A stretch of 64,000 nt of DNA, taken from assembly GCA_029204225.1 (NCBI GenBank), contig MU832637.1:1-64000 (forward strand), given 5' to 3'. A program made the position numbers and the translations under genes. The notes below the pieces were generated by a model, which searched no databases, was not told where the DNA came from, and saw only the letters and a list, made by a program, of their open reading frames with translations. This document shows positions 1-10,190 of the stretch, piece after piece; position 1 is the stretch's first letter; every line of letters starts with the position of its first letter. The DNA is from Diphasiastrum complanatum. Its lineage: Eukaryota > Streptophyta > Lycopodiopsida > Lycopodiales > Lycopodiaceae.

Positions 1-353
1 TTCTTCTCCTCAGATTTCTCATGTTTTCTTTGGATTTTGGCTAATTGTTGGATTTGATCATTATTGGGATTGTTATTTCTTATGCATTTTTGTGAGAGAG
101 AAAGGCGAGGAGAAAGAGGAAGAGTAAGGTTTCTATCATTGTTGTGGGATTTAGGGTTAATGGGAAGTACGGGTGGTTATGGATGTAGTTGTTAATGGAT
201 GCTTCGTGTTAGATCCTCCATTCATGTTGAATTCTGAACTATACTATCGCTCTCATGGGAACGAACCTACGCGTGACAACTAACTCCGTCTCTTTGATGC
301 TAGATTGACTAGATCTTGGATTCAGAGTTAGGCAAGGAAAGAAACCCACTACA
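1..353 (+). repeat. 5' LTR (3' part only) of the LARD-like element
   Basis: Shares long stretches with about 1763-2096, including the TTTGGATTTT...GATTTGATCATTATTGGGA block and the GACTAGATCTTGGATTCAG block. Small indels separate the two copies. It ends in ACA directly before the primer-binding site. Confidence 0.75.
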
Positions 354-376
354 ATTTTGGCGCCGTTGCCGGGGAG
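354..376 (+). other. Primer-binding site of the LARD-like element
   Basis: TTTTGGCGCCGTTGCCGGGG lies immediately inside the 5' LTR. This string is strongly conserved just inside the 5' LTR of many plant Ty3/gypsy elements and marks where reverse transcription is primed from a host tRNA. Confidence 0.7.
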
Positions 377-544
377 CTACGCCAATTTTTCAGTTTGCAA
401 CATGTTTGGTTGATGGTTAGCTTGCATAGGCATCTTGTCGTGGCATCTAGGGTTAGCTTTGCATTATGGATGTGATTTGTGAGAGTCATGTCCAAAAACG
501 TTCATAAAAATGAGTGGTGACTGTATTTTTTGTTAATTTTTGTC

Positions 545-1110
545 TCTTTTTATTCAATTTCTGCCCTATTTTTTGTTTCCTATAATTCAATTTGAATAGA
601 GATATTGTAGAGCATTGAAAGGGCTTTCTTTCCATCTAATTTTTTTTTTTTAATTCCGTTTAGTATTGAGCAAGTTACAAATTTTTGAAATTTGCAACAA
701 AATTCTGTTAACTTGTCAAAAACCAAAAACTTCCAAATTCGTTTTTTTTCTGCCCTGTTTGATTCATTTTTTGCCCTACTTTTTATTCTTTGTATTTCAA
801 TCTAAATATGAACAGTTGTAGAGCATTATAAGGGCTTTCTATCCATATAATTTTTTTTGGATTCCGTTCAGTATTGGGCAAGTTACAAATTTTTGAAGTT
901 GGCAACAAAATTATTTAAACTTGTCAAAAATCAGAAACTTCCATATTCATTTTTTTTCTGCCCTGTTTGATTCATTTTTCGCCCAGCTTTCTGTTCTCTA
1001 TAATTTCATCTAAATATCTAGAGTTGTAGAGCATTGAAAGGGCTTTCTAGAGATATAATTGTTTTTCTCATTTCGTTACATATTGAGGAAGTTACAAATT
1101 TTTGAAAATG
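545..1110 (+). repeat. Three diverged tandem units of about 210 bp
   Basis: The phrase TTGTAGAGCATT(G/A)(A/T)AAGGGCTTTCT recurs near 607, 817 and 1027, a period of about 210 bp. Each unit also carries CTGCCCT, a T-rich run and AAGTTACAAATTTTTGAA. The units are diverged and AT-rich, with no coding sense seen. They form most of the element's internal region. Confidence 0.75.
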
Positions 1111-1398
1111 TCAAAAAAAAAAAAAAAATTGCAGTTACCTTGTCGTTAGCTTCAACAATGTCATTGCTAGCAGGTGCACCTATCTACAAGGATCAACATC
1201 AACAAGCATTATCTTGGGATCTTTTTTTGGATGGTGTCGACTACCCATTTGTCAATGCACAAGGTTATCATGAATGGCCACCGGACCCATATAAATATTC
1301 AAGCATCGAGGTTGGTGTCGTGGGACCGCCACCAATTTTGGTGGGGGATATTGTTGGAGGGTTTGCGGATCCCAAGGCAACCCTAACCCTAGTTAATA

Positions 1399-2096
1399 TG
1401 TGAGAGGGATTTGACACCCTGCGTGTGTAAGTCCAACCCAATGATCACATAGTTATTTGATTGATTAGTTAAAAGTTAATAGAAGGACTTTAGGCCTTTT
1501 TGCGGGACTTTTAATGTCGAGGGCCTAAATGTTAAGTTAGTGAATAAAGTTGGGTTTCCCTCCAATTTTGATGGTTCCCACACTTTTTTAAATTTGAATA
1601 AAAAGAGAGGCAAGACTGGACCAATAGGATTCAGAGGCCAGGGTCCTTCTCTCTACTATAAAAAGAGACCAACTCGAGTTGTTCCTCATGTTCATTTCCT
1701 CATTTCAATAAAGCAAATTGGTTCTCTTTAGAAATGGATTGATGAATGTCCTTGCTCTTCCTTTCTTCTCGTCCATTTCTCATGCTTTCTTTGGATTTTG
1801 CTAATTGTTGGATTTGATCATTATTGGGATTGCTATTTCTTATGCTTTTTGTGAGAGAGAAAGGGAGAGAGAGAAGAGTAAGTTTCTATCATTGTTGTGG
1901 ATTTAGGGTTAATGGATGTAGTGTTAATGCTTAGTGTTAATGGATGTTAATGTTAGATCCTCTATTCATGTTGAAATTTGAACTATACTATGGCTCTCAT
2001 GGGAACGAACCTACGCATGATAACTAACTCCGTCTCTTTGATGCTAGATTGACTAGATCTTGGATTCAGGTTAGGCAAGGAATGAAACCCACTACA
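1399..2096 (+). repeat. 3' LTR of the LARD-like element
   Basis: Starts TGTGAGAG and ends CACTACA. Its downstream half repeats 1-353. It holds a TATA-like CTACTATAAAAAGAG near 1651 and an AATAAA near 1708, in the order expected of an LTR promoter and polyadenylation signal. Confidence 0.72.
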
Positions 2097-2333
2097 GAGA
2101 TAAACTTTTTAAAGTTATTTTAGTCAGAGTTCATTTGAATTACCACTTTTGGAAAGTGTGGGACATATATTAGGTCAAATTTGGACACATTCAAAGTTGA
2201 ATGTTAGATGCATTAAATCTAGTCATATTGATGATAGGGTTTTTGAACTAGAGGAGTTTTGGAGAGAAACCAAACTCTAAATGAGACATGGATCTACTAT
2301 ATATAGTGTAAATTCATGGGAGAACAGACTCTC

Positions 2334-2410
<77 letters not shown>

Positions 2411-3427
2411 CATGCTTATACATGAGTTCTCTTGGGTTCATCTATCCATTGGTGCACTATCTTGATGATATCTTGCAATCTTGTGTAGAATGCTCATATT
2501 TTGCTATTTTTGGATCCACACGTGGGAGGTACAGTAGAGTACTGTTGTTGTACGGAAAGCAACTTCATTTTATCATATATTTGATGTTTGATCAAGTTTT
2601 TATTGAGTTTGCATCTCTTTCATTGAGTAGATGCTGATTTTTCTACATTGGCAATGTTGTATGTTGTGTTGTCTTTCTAACCAAATATCAAGGGACACAT
2701 TTTGTGTGAAAAGTACAGTACTAAGGACCATAAATGGATCTTTGAATGATCCACAAGGTGATTGTATGCTTGTTGAACAATCTATCAGAAACTACTCATC
2801 AGAAAACAAGATCTAGTTTAGCAGCTTGATAGGAAACAAGTAGAGACAATCAAAGCATTGATCAAATAGTCTAATCCAACTCCACACGTGTGGAAATAAG
2901 GCTATAGTACGGCCTGTAGACAGTGTTTACAAAGTGCCAAAGCTGGGTTTCATTGGAAAAATAGAGTAATCACCATACAATGAGAGAAAACTCGAGTTTC
3001 TCCTTGAGGCTCCAAAAAGTTTCTATCTTCTCACTATGGAGAATGGAAATACATAGTAAAACACACTTCCTTTGCAAAGTTAGGTGAAAATCCAGCATGT
3101 AATAAAGAAGTAGACTCCACTTTCTTGCCCTAATGTGAAAACCCTAGCCTAGATCCAAGAGTCATGCTTGGTAGGTGCATGGTAGGTACAAATCTCATCA
3201 TAAATCATGGTCTAGATCCTACAAAGTAGGAATCACTACCAAATAGACACAACCACTCCTCTTGACTCATGGTAACCTACTTTAGGTGTGTATGTACAAG
3301 TGGCACTTTGGCCATTCAAGTAACCAACAAACAATATTGACAAAATGTACAATATTCTACATGGCTAGATTTGCCAATGTAGGCAATTTTTCACATTTTA
3401 GATCTTAATGATCTGAAATTTTTCACA
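2097..3427 (+). repeat. 5' LTR of the Copia element, truncated at its start and carrying extra sequence
   Basis: Matches the 3' LTR from its GAG...AAAGTTAT block onward, including CTATCCATTGGTGCACTAT, CCACACGTG and GTTTGCATCTCTTTCATT. It ends in GATCTGAAATTTTTCACA. About 700 bp near 2680-3360 has no counterpart in the 3' LTR, so either an insertion entered here or the 3' LTR lost that part. Confidence 0.65.
2329..2405 (+). repeat. (CT)n microsatellite
   Basis: Nearly pure CT dinucleotide run. The matching place in the 3' LTR near 9563 has only a few CT units, so the run expanded after insertion or contracted in the other LTR. The leucine/serine open frame across it is an artefact of the repeat. 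Confidence 0.9.
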
Positions 3428-3439
3428 TGGTATCAAAGC
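3428..3439 (+). other. Copia primer-binding site (initiator tRNA-Met type)
   Basis: TGGTATCAAAGC begins right after the CA end of the 5' LTR. It differs by one base from TGGTATCAGAGC, the usual complement of the plant initiator methionine tRNA 3' end. Confidence 0.8.
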
Positions 3440-4053
3440 TCTTGTGTTTCAGGTTATTAAAGGATCAGCCATCTTTAGCAAGGATTTGGAGGAGTTACCA
3501 ATGCTAGAGCATGCTAGATTGATTTTCACTTAAAAATCAGCATTTTTGCATATGTAGATTGGATCTTTTGTAGGTCAAAACTCAATATAGGGTTGTGATA
3601 TTGAAGAAATTCAATTTCACACATGGCTTACTAGATTTGGGTGATTTTTGATGAATTAGTAAGGTCTCATTGAAGGCTACAAGATTCGATATCAAGTTTT
3701 AGGCAATTGCATGTAGAAAGTGGAAGATTCAATTTTTTGTGATTTTGTCAAAACCCTCATTTTGATTGGATTTCTATTTTTTGAAGTTGCTGGACTTTAA
3801 TAGAGTTTGTTTCAATCTTATGAAGTGACAAGATTCATTAGATTGTTGGTAGATCATAGGTTGATCAAGATTTTTTCATTCTATGTGTTGATTTGCTAGT
3901 TAAAGTGAGATAATTGAGAGTTTCCATATCTCTCTGTTTTTTGAATACATTTGTTGTAATTCAAAAGAGTGCTTTGAGCATTGGAATAGGTTGAAAGGAG
4001 GAGATTAGGTCACTTTAACATGGCTACAAGTGGAGGCTTTATGTTGAAGAGCA

Positions 4054-4850
4054 ATGATAGGCACCTCAATCAACTATTCTACTTGGAAGGTGAGGATGGA
4101 GTCTTTATTGGAGATGAATGAGATGATGGAAATTGTTGCAAGTGTGGAGGAGAGGCCTCAAGAACCTCAAGATCAAGTGAGGTATGACAAGAGAGCAAAA
4201 AAAGCTCTACACATAATCAAGATGAATATTACCAATGAGCTACTGAAGGAGATTAGTAAGAGCAATTCATCTTGAGAGGCTTGGGAAGCTTTGAAGAAGC
4301 TTTAGAAATCTAAGTCTACATCTAGAGTGTTGACTCTAAGAATAAAAAATTTTCAAAGTTTTCAAAAGAAGGAAGAGAGTACTCATGCTTTTGTTTTGAG
4401 GTATGACAAGAGAGCAAAGAAAGCTCTACACATAATCAAGATGAATGTTATCAATGATGAGTTAGCATGCATTGATGAGAGCATTAAGGAGGTAGAATTT
4501 GTTCAAGTTATACTTAATGGCTTGTTGGATGATCATGCTAATCTTGTTCAAAGATTTTCTATTCAAAAGACTTTGCCAAGCATTGTGGATTTGAAAGAGA
4601 TTTTGGTGAATGAGGAGTTTAGGCTTCAAGCAAGAGGTGGATCTACATCAACATGTCAATACGAAGAGGAGACTATGTTCATCAAAGGCAAGTTCAAGGG
4701 CAAAGAGAAAGGCAAGTGGTCAAAGGTTCAAAATCAAGGTGAGCCTTCCTCTTTTGTTAGTAAGAAAAAAATAGGTCAAAGTTAAAGTGCTTCTATTGTA
4801 GAATCAAAGGGCATTTTGCTAATTAATGTTTGAAGAAGCAAAGAGATGAA
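4054..4850 (+). pseudogene. Copia gag remnant with CCHC zinc knuckle
   Basis: The reading frame starts with STWKVRMESLLEMNEM, the pattern of the Copia gag (UBN2-type) domain. It continues through blocks 4054-4275 and 4327-4785 separated by in-frame stops. A CCHC knuckle, C-F-Y-C-R-I-K-G-H-F-A-N-stop-C, spans about 4790-4832, with a stop codon just before its last cysteine. The segment RYDKRAKKALHIIKMN occurs twice (near 4182 and 4402), replacing part of the usual gag sequence and pointing to an internal duplication. Gag would form the particle that packages element RNA. This copy is broken. Confidence 0.7.
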
Positions 4851-5129
4851 GATAGCAAGCAAATCAACTTTACTACTAATGATGAGGATCTAGGTGGTTG
4901 TGATTCTCTTTTGATGTGTTTTTCAAGTCCAATATCAAGTGAAGGTGACAAAAATTCATGGTGGATTGATAGTGGAGCTAGTTCACACATGACTAGTCAC
5001 AAGGAGTTCTTTACTTCTTTGGTCACTTATGATGGGGCCAAGAAAGCAATTCACATGTCACTTTCAAAGAATTTGTTAAGTGTTGGTCAAATGATAGAGA
5101 AAAGGATACATGATAAAGTTTGGTGGTAA
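4830..5129 (+). pseudogene. Copia aspartic protease fragment
   Basis: Translation gives WWIDSGASSHMTSHKEFF, which holds the DSGAS active-site motif and the following H-M-T typical of Ty1/copia proteases. It ends in LSKNLLSVGQMIEK, the usual protease C-terminus before the pre-integrase domain. The middle of the domain, between AKKAIHMS and LSKNL, has lost about 30-40 residues compared with a full protease. It follows the gag knuckle with no gap, as in a normal polyprotein. Confidence 0.75.
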
Positions 5130-6153
5130 TGCTTGTTTCATTACAAAGAAAAAAATCTTGGTTGCTAGGGGCAATAGACAAGGTAGATTTTTCAAGCTTG
5201 ATGCTTTTGTTATGGCTAACAAAAATGATGGAATGGAAAAGGAGATTGGTCTCAACTTTCCAAAGTTCCCTTTTAGCATCAATAAGATTGGTGAATCTTA
5301 TCCAAAGTCTAAGAAGCTTCCTTATGCTAGATCTAGGTCAAGATCTAATATGCTTCTTGGACATGTTCATCTTTGTGCTAACTTGGCTAGTTATGAGGAT
5401 AATGAAGGTTCTTCAATGGTACTTCATGGCAAGTGCAAGCATGCAAAAGGCAAGGAAAGAGCTAACTTCATCAATGGAGGTGGTGAAGGTTTTTCCTTGA
5501 AAAAGGTTGTTAATAATGATTTCTTTGATCATATGGAAAAAGATGTTGCTGGCTGCATGCATGAAGGAGGTGGTTCTTCTACATTTCTTTGTTATGATTC
5601 CAAGAAAGTCATTTGTGCAGCAAGTGGAGTCACGTGTCTTCATAAAGAGAGTAGATCAAATGGTTCTATCATGAGACTTGGTGAGGGAGATAGTCATAAG
5701 TCAAGAAGAAGAGAAGTATGTGAAGAGTTCAAAGTAGGATGTACTTTGAATTATGTCGTTGTGAGTGATAGTGAGAAAGAATCATTATCATATGAGTCAT
5801 TACCTAAAACATTGAGTCAAAGTTCTTGTTTGAAAAAAGAGAGTACTTCAATCATCCTTATGTTGAAGGTACTAACCATTTTTTTCATGGCTTCTACTTT
5901 TTATGATGCAATCATTAAGAGGGAGCCTTATGAAGGAAAGAGCAATGGAAGATTGGTTCTTGGGAAGATTCAAGACATGGATCTCACATCTCTTCATCAA
6001 CTCAAAGGATTTTATGATTGTGAATTGATCACTCATGATCAAGATGGCAAAAGGTTGGTTGGAGAAGACTACATGGATCAAATCAAAAGGCAATTTCTTC
6101 AAGGAAAGGGAGATCACATTGGTGAGCTTACTTGTTATGTCCATGACCAGTAA
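5110..6153 (+). CDS. Long open frame of the Copia element: pre-integrase segment plus unrecognised sequence
   Basis: An uninterrupted 347-codon frame that overlaps the protease fragment in another phase. The first 90 residues match the pre-integrase linker seen at 37116-37658: KFGGNACFITK, GRFFKLDAFVM and a YARSRSRS stretch. After that the expected integrase core with its D, D and E residues is missing. It is replaced by about 250 lysine- and serine-rich residues (for example VVVSDSEKESLSYESL) that I do not recognise. The frame ends at the edge of the inserted short LTR element. It may be decayed pol that stayed open by chance, or captured sequence. No function is assigned. Confidence 0.45.
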   Translation: MIKFGGNACFITKKKILVARGNRQGRFFKLDAFVMANKNDGMEKEIGLNFPKFPFSINKIGESYPKSKKLPYARSRSRSNMLLGHVHLCANLASYEDNEGSSMVLHGKCKHAKGKERANFINGGGEGFSLKKVVNNDFFDHMEKDVAGCMHEGGGSSTFLCYDSKKVICAASGVTCLHKESRSNGSIMRLGEGDSHKSRRREVCEEFKVGCTLNYVVVSDSEKESLSYESLPKTLSQSSCLKKESTSIILMLKVLTIFFMASTFYDAIIKREPYEGKSNGRLVLGKIQDMDLTSLHQLKGFYDCELITHDQDGKRLVGEDYMDQIKRQFLQGKGDHIGELTCYVHDQ

Positions 6154-6646
6154 GTAGGATTCAGTATACTCCTAGTCTTGGATACACGATACTCTTGTAA
6201 ATCAAGTTGTTAGTTATGCCACGTCATACTGGATGTGACCCGAAATAATATCCTTGTGAGGTCCAGAACACACTAAATGGAGTTTAGACAAGGTATAAGA
6301 CAGTGTATGCATGTGTAGAGTTATCAATAGCAATTCTATAAATAGTTGGTCCATGTATAAGACTCTATTCTAGGTGAATCTATGTATAGGAAACTTAGGG
6401 CTATGCATGGCTATGTGCCCAGAATGCTTATGGCACTACAAAAAGAGGCCAAACTCGCCCTACTCCTCATTGTGATCATGGATTCATTGCCAGGGTTTCA
6501 CTCTACATTCATGCCTCTTGTTCCTTGGCTTGGGAGTGAAGCTTCTAGAGTTGATTGGTTGCTTCTACTTGGTTGGGTGGTTGCTCCATTGTGTGTTTTC
6601 CATTGTGTATTGTCTTGTATGCAGGATCTTAGAGAGCTTTCCTTAT
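6140..6646 (+). repeat. 5' LTR of the nested short element
   Basis: Begins near TCCATGACCAGTAAGTA and ends near GAGCTTTCCTTATA. It contains CACTACAAAAAGAGG near 6434, where the other LTR has CACTATAAAAAGAGG, so the TATA box is mutated in this copy. Confidence 0.75.
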
Positions 6647-6648
6647 AG

Positions 6649-6660
6649 TGGTATCAGAGC
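6649..6660 (+). other. Primer-binding site of the nested short element
   Basis: TGGTATCAGAGC, the exact plant initiator tRNA-Met complement, lies two bases inside the LTR. Confidence 0.85.
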
Positions 6661-7774
6661 AAGGCTTACGAAGATTGGAGAACATGGAGAAGGGCTACCT
6701 TTCGTCGAAATTTTGGATTAGACCCATGGGAATTCTCTTCCAAGGTGGATAGCAAGGGTGGAAGTGGGTGTACTATCCCAGTTTCATTTTGCATGTTGCT
6801 AAGATCCATTACTCTTGGGATTCTTTGTGGTTTTATGGAGAATTGTCCTTGAAGGCCAATTTGTGATGCTTTTTTGGAGATTTTTCTTGTGTAGATCAAA
6901 TCTTTGGTAGATCTGAGTTTTCCAGCAAGTGTACTTCCATTTTAGGGTTCATTAATGATGAAATTAATGATGCATGCCTGTTCTCTCCAATAATTTATGA
7001 TTCTAGGCTATGTTTTGGTCAAAATTGCTTGGTTTTTCTTGTTTTTTGACACAAAATAGATAGTAAGAACCAAAATTCAGCAAGATCAGATCAATTTGAT
7101 GGTTGTAATTCTGTAAATTGGTTTGCATGTATTAGAGAAAGAGTTGTATGTCATGAATTTCCATTTTATGGTGATGAAAAAAACCGGAAAATAGCCAAAT
7201 ATCATCATTTTTGCTTGTTTTTTCATAAAGTTGGATAGTAGGTGGTTGTAAAACACCATGTCGAGCTTGTAAAGAGGTGGACCAAAGTCTTTTGAAGCTT
7301 TCCCTAAAGTTAGAGCCAAGAATTTCAGCAATTGTACTTGTAGGAAATTAAAGAAAGTTCAAAAAATGACCATTTTTTGTGATTTTTGGAGGATGAATCT
7401 CTCCAAATCCATAAGGAGATCATTCTAGAACTAATTACAGCATGATTAGCATTATTTTTTATCTTCCCAACAAGCTATCAGACCAATGAATTGATGATCG
7501 GTGGCTTATGCACCATCTCCATCAAGTTTGAAGCTATTTTGACTTCTACAAATCAAGAAATCTTCGTTCTTAGCCTATATTGCACCTTAGGATCAGTATG
7601 AATGCTTCATGAAAGTCTAATAGGCTATTTAAGACTTTTGGTAACATCAATTTTGAGCTTGGAGAGGTGTTTGCATTTCCCTAATTTGTAGTACTGTGCT
7701 TGCATGGATTGGCTACATGCTGATTCTCAAAGTGGTTCTGACATGCATGTGGTATTTACAATCGATTTGAGTGG

Positions 7775-8273
7775 TCCATGACCAGTAAGTAAGATTCAGT
7801 ATACTCCTAGTCTTGGATACACGGTACTCCAGTAAATCAAGTTGTTAGTTATGCCACGTCATACTGGATGTGACCCGAAAGTAACTAATATCCTTGCGAG
7901 GCCCAGAACACACTAAATGGAGTTTAGACAAGGTATGAGACAGTGTATGCATGTGTAGAGTTATCAATAGCAATTCTATGAATAGTTGGTCCATGCATAG
8001 GACTCTATTCTAGGTGAATCTATGTATAGGGAACTTAGGACTATGCATGGCTATGTGCCCAGAATGCTCATGGCACTATAAAAAGAGGCCAAACTCGCCC
8101 TACTCCTCATTGTGATCATGGATTCATTGCCAGGGTTTCACTCTACATTCATGCCTCTTGTTCCTTGGCTTGGGGGTGAAGCTTCTAGAGTTGATTGGTT
8201 GCTTCTACTTGGTTGGGTGGTTGCTCCATTGTGTATTGTCTTGTAAGCAGGATCTTAGGGAGCTTCCTTTATA
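7775..8273 (+). repeat. 3' LTR of the nested short element
   Basis: Repeats 6140-6646 with few differences, including a deletion of about 14 bases in the GTGTTTTCCATT stretch. It retains the TATA-like CTATAAAAAGAGG near 8077. Confidence 0.75.
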
Positions 8274-8785
8274 ATATTGAGGTTTGTTATGGACTCAAGA
8301 AGGCTGGATTTATTAGGTTTGATACTCATATTCACCTACTCTACTTCATGATGGATGGAAAGTTTGGAATCTATCTTTTGATTTATGATGGTGACATTGT
8401 TTTCACTAACCTTTGTGGAAATTCAAGATCAAGCATTGATGAGATCTTGTTGGATCTAGATCATATGTTTGAGAGGGAGTATTTCCAGAGGGTTGGGTCT
8501 GAAGATATTCATATCTTTGATATTCAAGAGAAAGGTGAGCAAGTGGAAGCGACTCACTTTGCTTTACTCACATGTTTTGGAGAATCTTCTTGTGTAGATG
8601 ATGCTATGCAAGTGGATATTGGTTCTCATGGTTTTCATGCTGTAAATTCAACTAATGGATCTGGAAAAGAGGTCTTAGTCAATGGCTTTGATGGTCAAGT
8701 GGAAGATCAAGAGGTTGATCTCAAGGGGCTTCAACAACACAAAAGGGAAAGTGGCAATTTTGAGCTAGTCAAGAGCATCAAATGA
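8273..8785 (+). pseudogene. Copia reverse transcriptase remnant after the nested insertion
   Basis: The frame reads EVCYGLKKAGF, then MMDGKFGIYLLIYDGDIVFT. This resembles the YGLKQA segment and the LYVDD strand of Copia RT with the catalytic YVDD degraded to IYDGD. It continues open to 8785 with an acidic stretch I do not recognise. The open frame extends upstream into the inserted LTR (from 8195), but that part is not element protein. Confidence 0.5.
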
Positions 8786-8929
8786 GAGTCATTTGGCAAA
8801 GATGTTATGGATCTACTTTTGCAGGTTATTGAAGAATCAATTGAGGTCAAAGGGGCAGCAAGGAAGTGTTGTTCAAGTTTACTTTACTTGTTCTATCCTA
8901 TTTCATGTGGATGTGAGCAAATTGTCAGG

Positions 8930-9259
8930 ATATGGTCAAACTAGCTACATTTGGTTTGCATCATTTTAATGTTGGAGTTGTACTAGCATTCTTGGATGGG
9001 TTTGCTGATGGAAATGAAGCTATTGGAGGTTCATTATTTTACTCATTCATGGCCAAGTCATCAAGTATTGATGATATCTTGTGGCTTTGTGAGGGAGCAA
9101 GTCATGTCAAAGGAGGTGGAGCTTCAACATGTGTCCTCAATGGAATGTGTAGTTGATATCTTCACCAAAACATTGGGAAAGGATTTGTTCATGAAGCATA
9201 GGACTTCACTTGGAGTGCTTTCAAAGTCTATGCTCAAACTAGTTGAAGATGGAATGTGA
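8930..9259 (+). pseudogene. Copia RNase H C-terminal remnant
   Basis: Across two frames the sequence gives SHVKGG/VMSKEVEL and then CVVDIFTKTLGKDLFMKHRTSLGV, the standard end of a Copia RNase H (VDIFTKxL). The same end is found at 57801-57960 on the minus strand. Stop at 9257-9259, overlapping the first bases of the 3' LTR. Confidence 0.65.
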
Positions 9260-9892
9260 AAGATTTCAACTAGTTTTACTATTTTGGTCATATTTGTATA
9301 TTTGGCAATTGAGGCCAATTTTCATATTAGACTTAGAGTTTGACTTTTCAAAGTTATATTAGTCTAAAAGCATCTGAATAAACACTTTTGGAAACTGTGG
9401 GAAACTATAGAAGTCGAGTTTTAGTAGATTCAAATTTGAGTGTTGGGTACATTGAATTTAGTCCCAAAAATAGTAGGGTTTTCATTATTGAGGAAAACCA
9501 AAGTTTGAATTTAGGTTTGGACTTGATATAAAAGGATGTAACTCATGGTAAGAGAAGAAATTCTCTCTCTCTTATCTCATTCATGCTTGGACATGGTTCT
9601 ACTATCCATTGGTGCACTATATTGGTGATATCTTGCAATTTTGTGTGTAGAATGCTTGTTAAATGCTAATTTTGTTCCACACGTGTGAAATACAGTAGGG
9701 TACTATTTTTGTATGGACAATAACTTCATCATATCTTATGTTTGATGTTTGATCAGGTTCTTAGTGAGTTTGCATCTCTTTCATTAAGTAGATTTTGATT
9801 TTTCCACATTGGCAAGATTGGTAGATTTGGTCTATTGTCAACCCAAGATCATTTTATGGAATTGGATCTTAATTGATCTGAAATTCTTCACA
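9255..9892 (+). repeat. 3' LTR of the Copia element
   Basis: Starts TGTGAAAGATTTCAACTAG after a purine-rich GAAGATGGAA and ends TTCTTCACA. Long matches to 2097-3427 and, in reverse orientation, to 57525-57800 support it. Confidence 0.78.
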
Positions 9893-10140
9893 ATTTATGT
9901 CAAGATCATGCTTTCACTAATCAATCTAGATATGCTCTATCTATGCTAAAAAAGTTTCATATGGAACATTGCAAGAGTGTAGACACACCTGTGGAGCATG
10001 TTGTAAAAGATCTTATCAAGGGAGATGAAAGATCCTTCAAGGACATCACCCTTTATAGGAGTCTTATTGGCTCCTTCATTTGGTTGACTATAAATAGGCC
10101 CGATTTGATGATTGATACCTCCCATGCCATATCGAGGTTT
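9893..10140 (+). pseudogene. Copia reverse transcriptase fragment of a second element
   Basis: From the LTR edge the frame reads MLKKFHMEHCKSVDTPVE, then LYRSLIGSFIWLTINRPDLM. This is the connection between RT and RNase H in Ty1/copia elements (YRSLIGSLxYLxxTRPDI). Related residues occur at 58182-58577. The fragment lies exactly against the CA end of the 3' LTR, so the upstream Copia probably inserted into this older copy. Confidence 0.65.
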
Positions 10141-10149
10141 GGAGACAAC

Positions 10150-10190
10150 TTCCCTTCCCCCACCCCCCCCCCTCCCCCCCCACCCCCAAA
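10150..10190 (+). repeat. Poly-C rich tract
   Basis: A run of about 40 bases that is almost all C, broken by single A or T, directly downstream of the RT fragment. The proline-rich frame across it is a repeat artefact. Confidence 0.85.

Larger units (their letters stand above)
1..2096 (+). mobile_element. Non-autonomous LTR retrotransposon (LARD-like, gypsy-type primer site), 5' end outside window
   Basis: Two direct repeats (1-353 and the matching 3' part of 1399-2096) frame about 1 kb of DNA without gag or pol. The first repeat ends in ACTACA and is followed at once by TTTTGGCGCCGTTGCCGGGG, the primer-site context familiar from plant Ty3/gypsy elements. The second repeat starts TGTGAGAG and ends ACTACA, so it has TG...CA ends. 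The internal part is AT-rich, has three 210-bp repeat units and only short chance open frames. This is the layout of a large retrotransposon derivative that would depend on proteins from another element. The sequence right after 2096 resumes the 5' LTR of the Copia element that follows, so this copy inserted into that LTR. The 5' target duplication lies outside the window. Confidence 0.72.
6140..8280 (+). mobile_element. Short non-coding LTR retroelement (TRIM/LARD-like) nested in the Copia element
   Basis: Two direct repeats of about 500 bp (6140-6646 and 7775-8273) are nearly identical apart from small indels. The first is followed by TGGTATCAGAGC (6649-6660), a perfect plant initiator-Met primer site. 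Between them is about 1.1 kb with no gag, protease or polymerase similarity. This is the structure of a terminal-repeat retrotransposon in miniature or a small LARD, mobilised by proteins supplied elsewhere. It splits the pol region of the surrounding Copia: pre-integrase lies before it, and YGLKKA-type RT residues resume after it. TTGTTATG occurs at both outer edges (6132-6139 and 8284-8291), but whether it is the target duplication is unclear. Confidence 0.75.
2097..9892 (+). mobile_element. Decayed Ty1/copia-type LTR retrotransposon with a nested insertion
   Basis: The order is LTR, primer site TGGTATCAAAGC, gag with a CCHC knuckle, protease DSGAS, pre-integrase segment, RT/RNase H remnants, LTR: a Ty1/copia plan. 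The 5' LTR (2097-3427) lost its first part to the LARD-like insertion, and the 3' LTR is 9255-9892. Another LTR element (about 6140-8280) interrupts the pol region. The integrase core and most of the RT are not recognisable. Stops interrupt gag, so the copy cannot act alone. The same family, in shorter form, is at 57525-58676 on the minus strand. Confidence 0.75.

Noticed and set aside
1059-1403. 114-codon frame with a hydrophobic start
   Set aside because: Lies in the non-coding interior of the LARD-like element, starts within an AT-rich repeat unit and a poly-A run; no family resemblance.
2281-2637. Open frame with a long leucine/serine stretch
   Set aside because: Made by the CT microsatellite in the Copia 5' LTR; not a gene.
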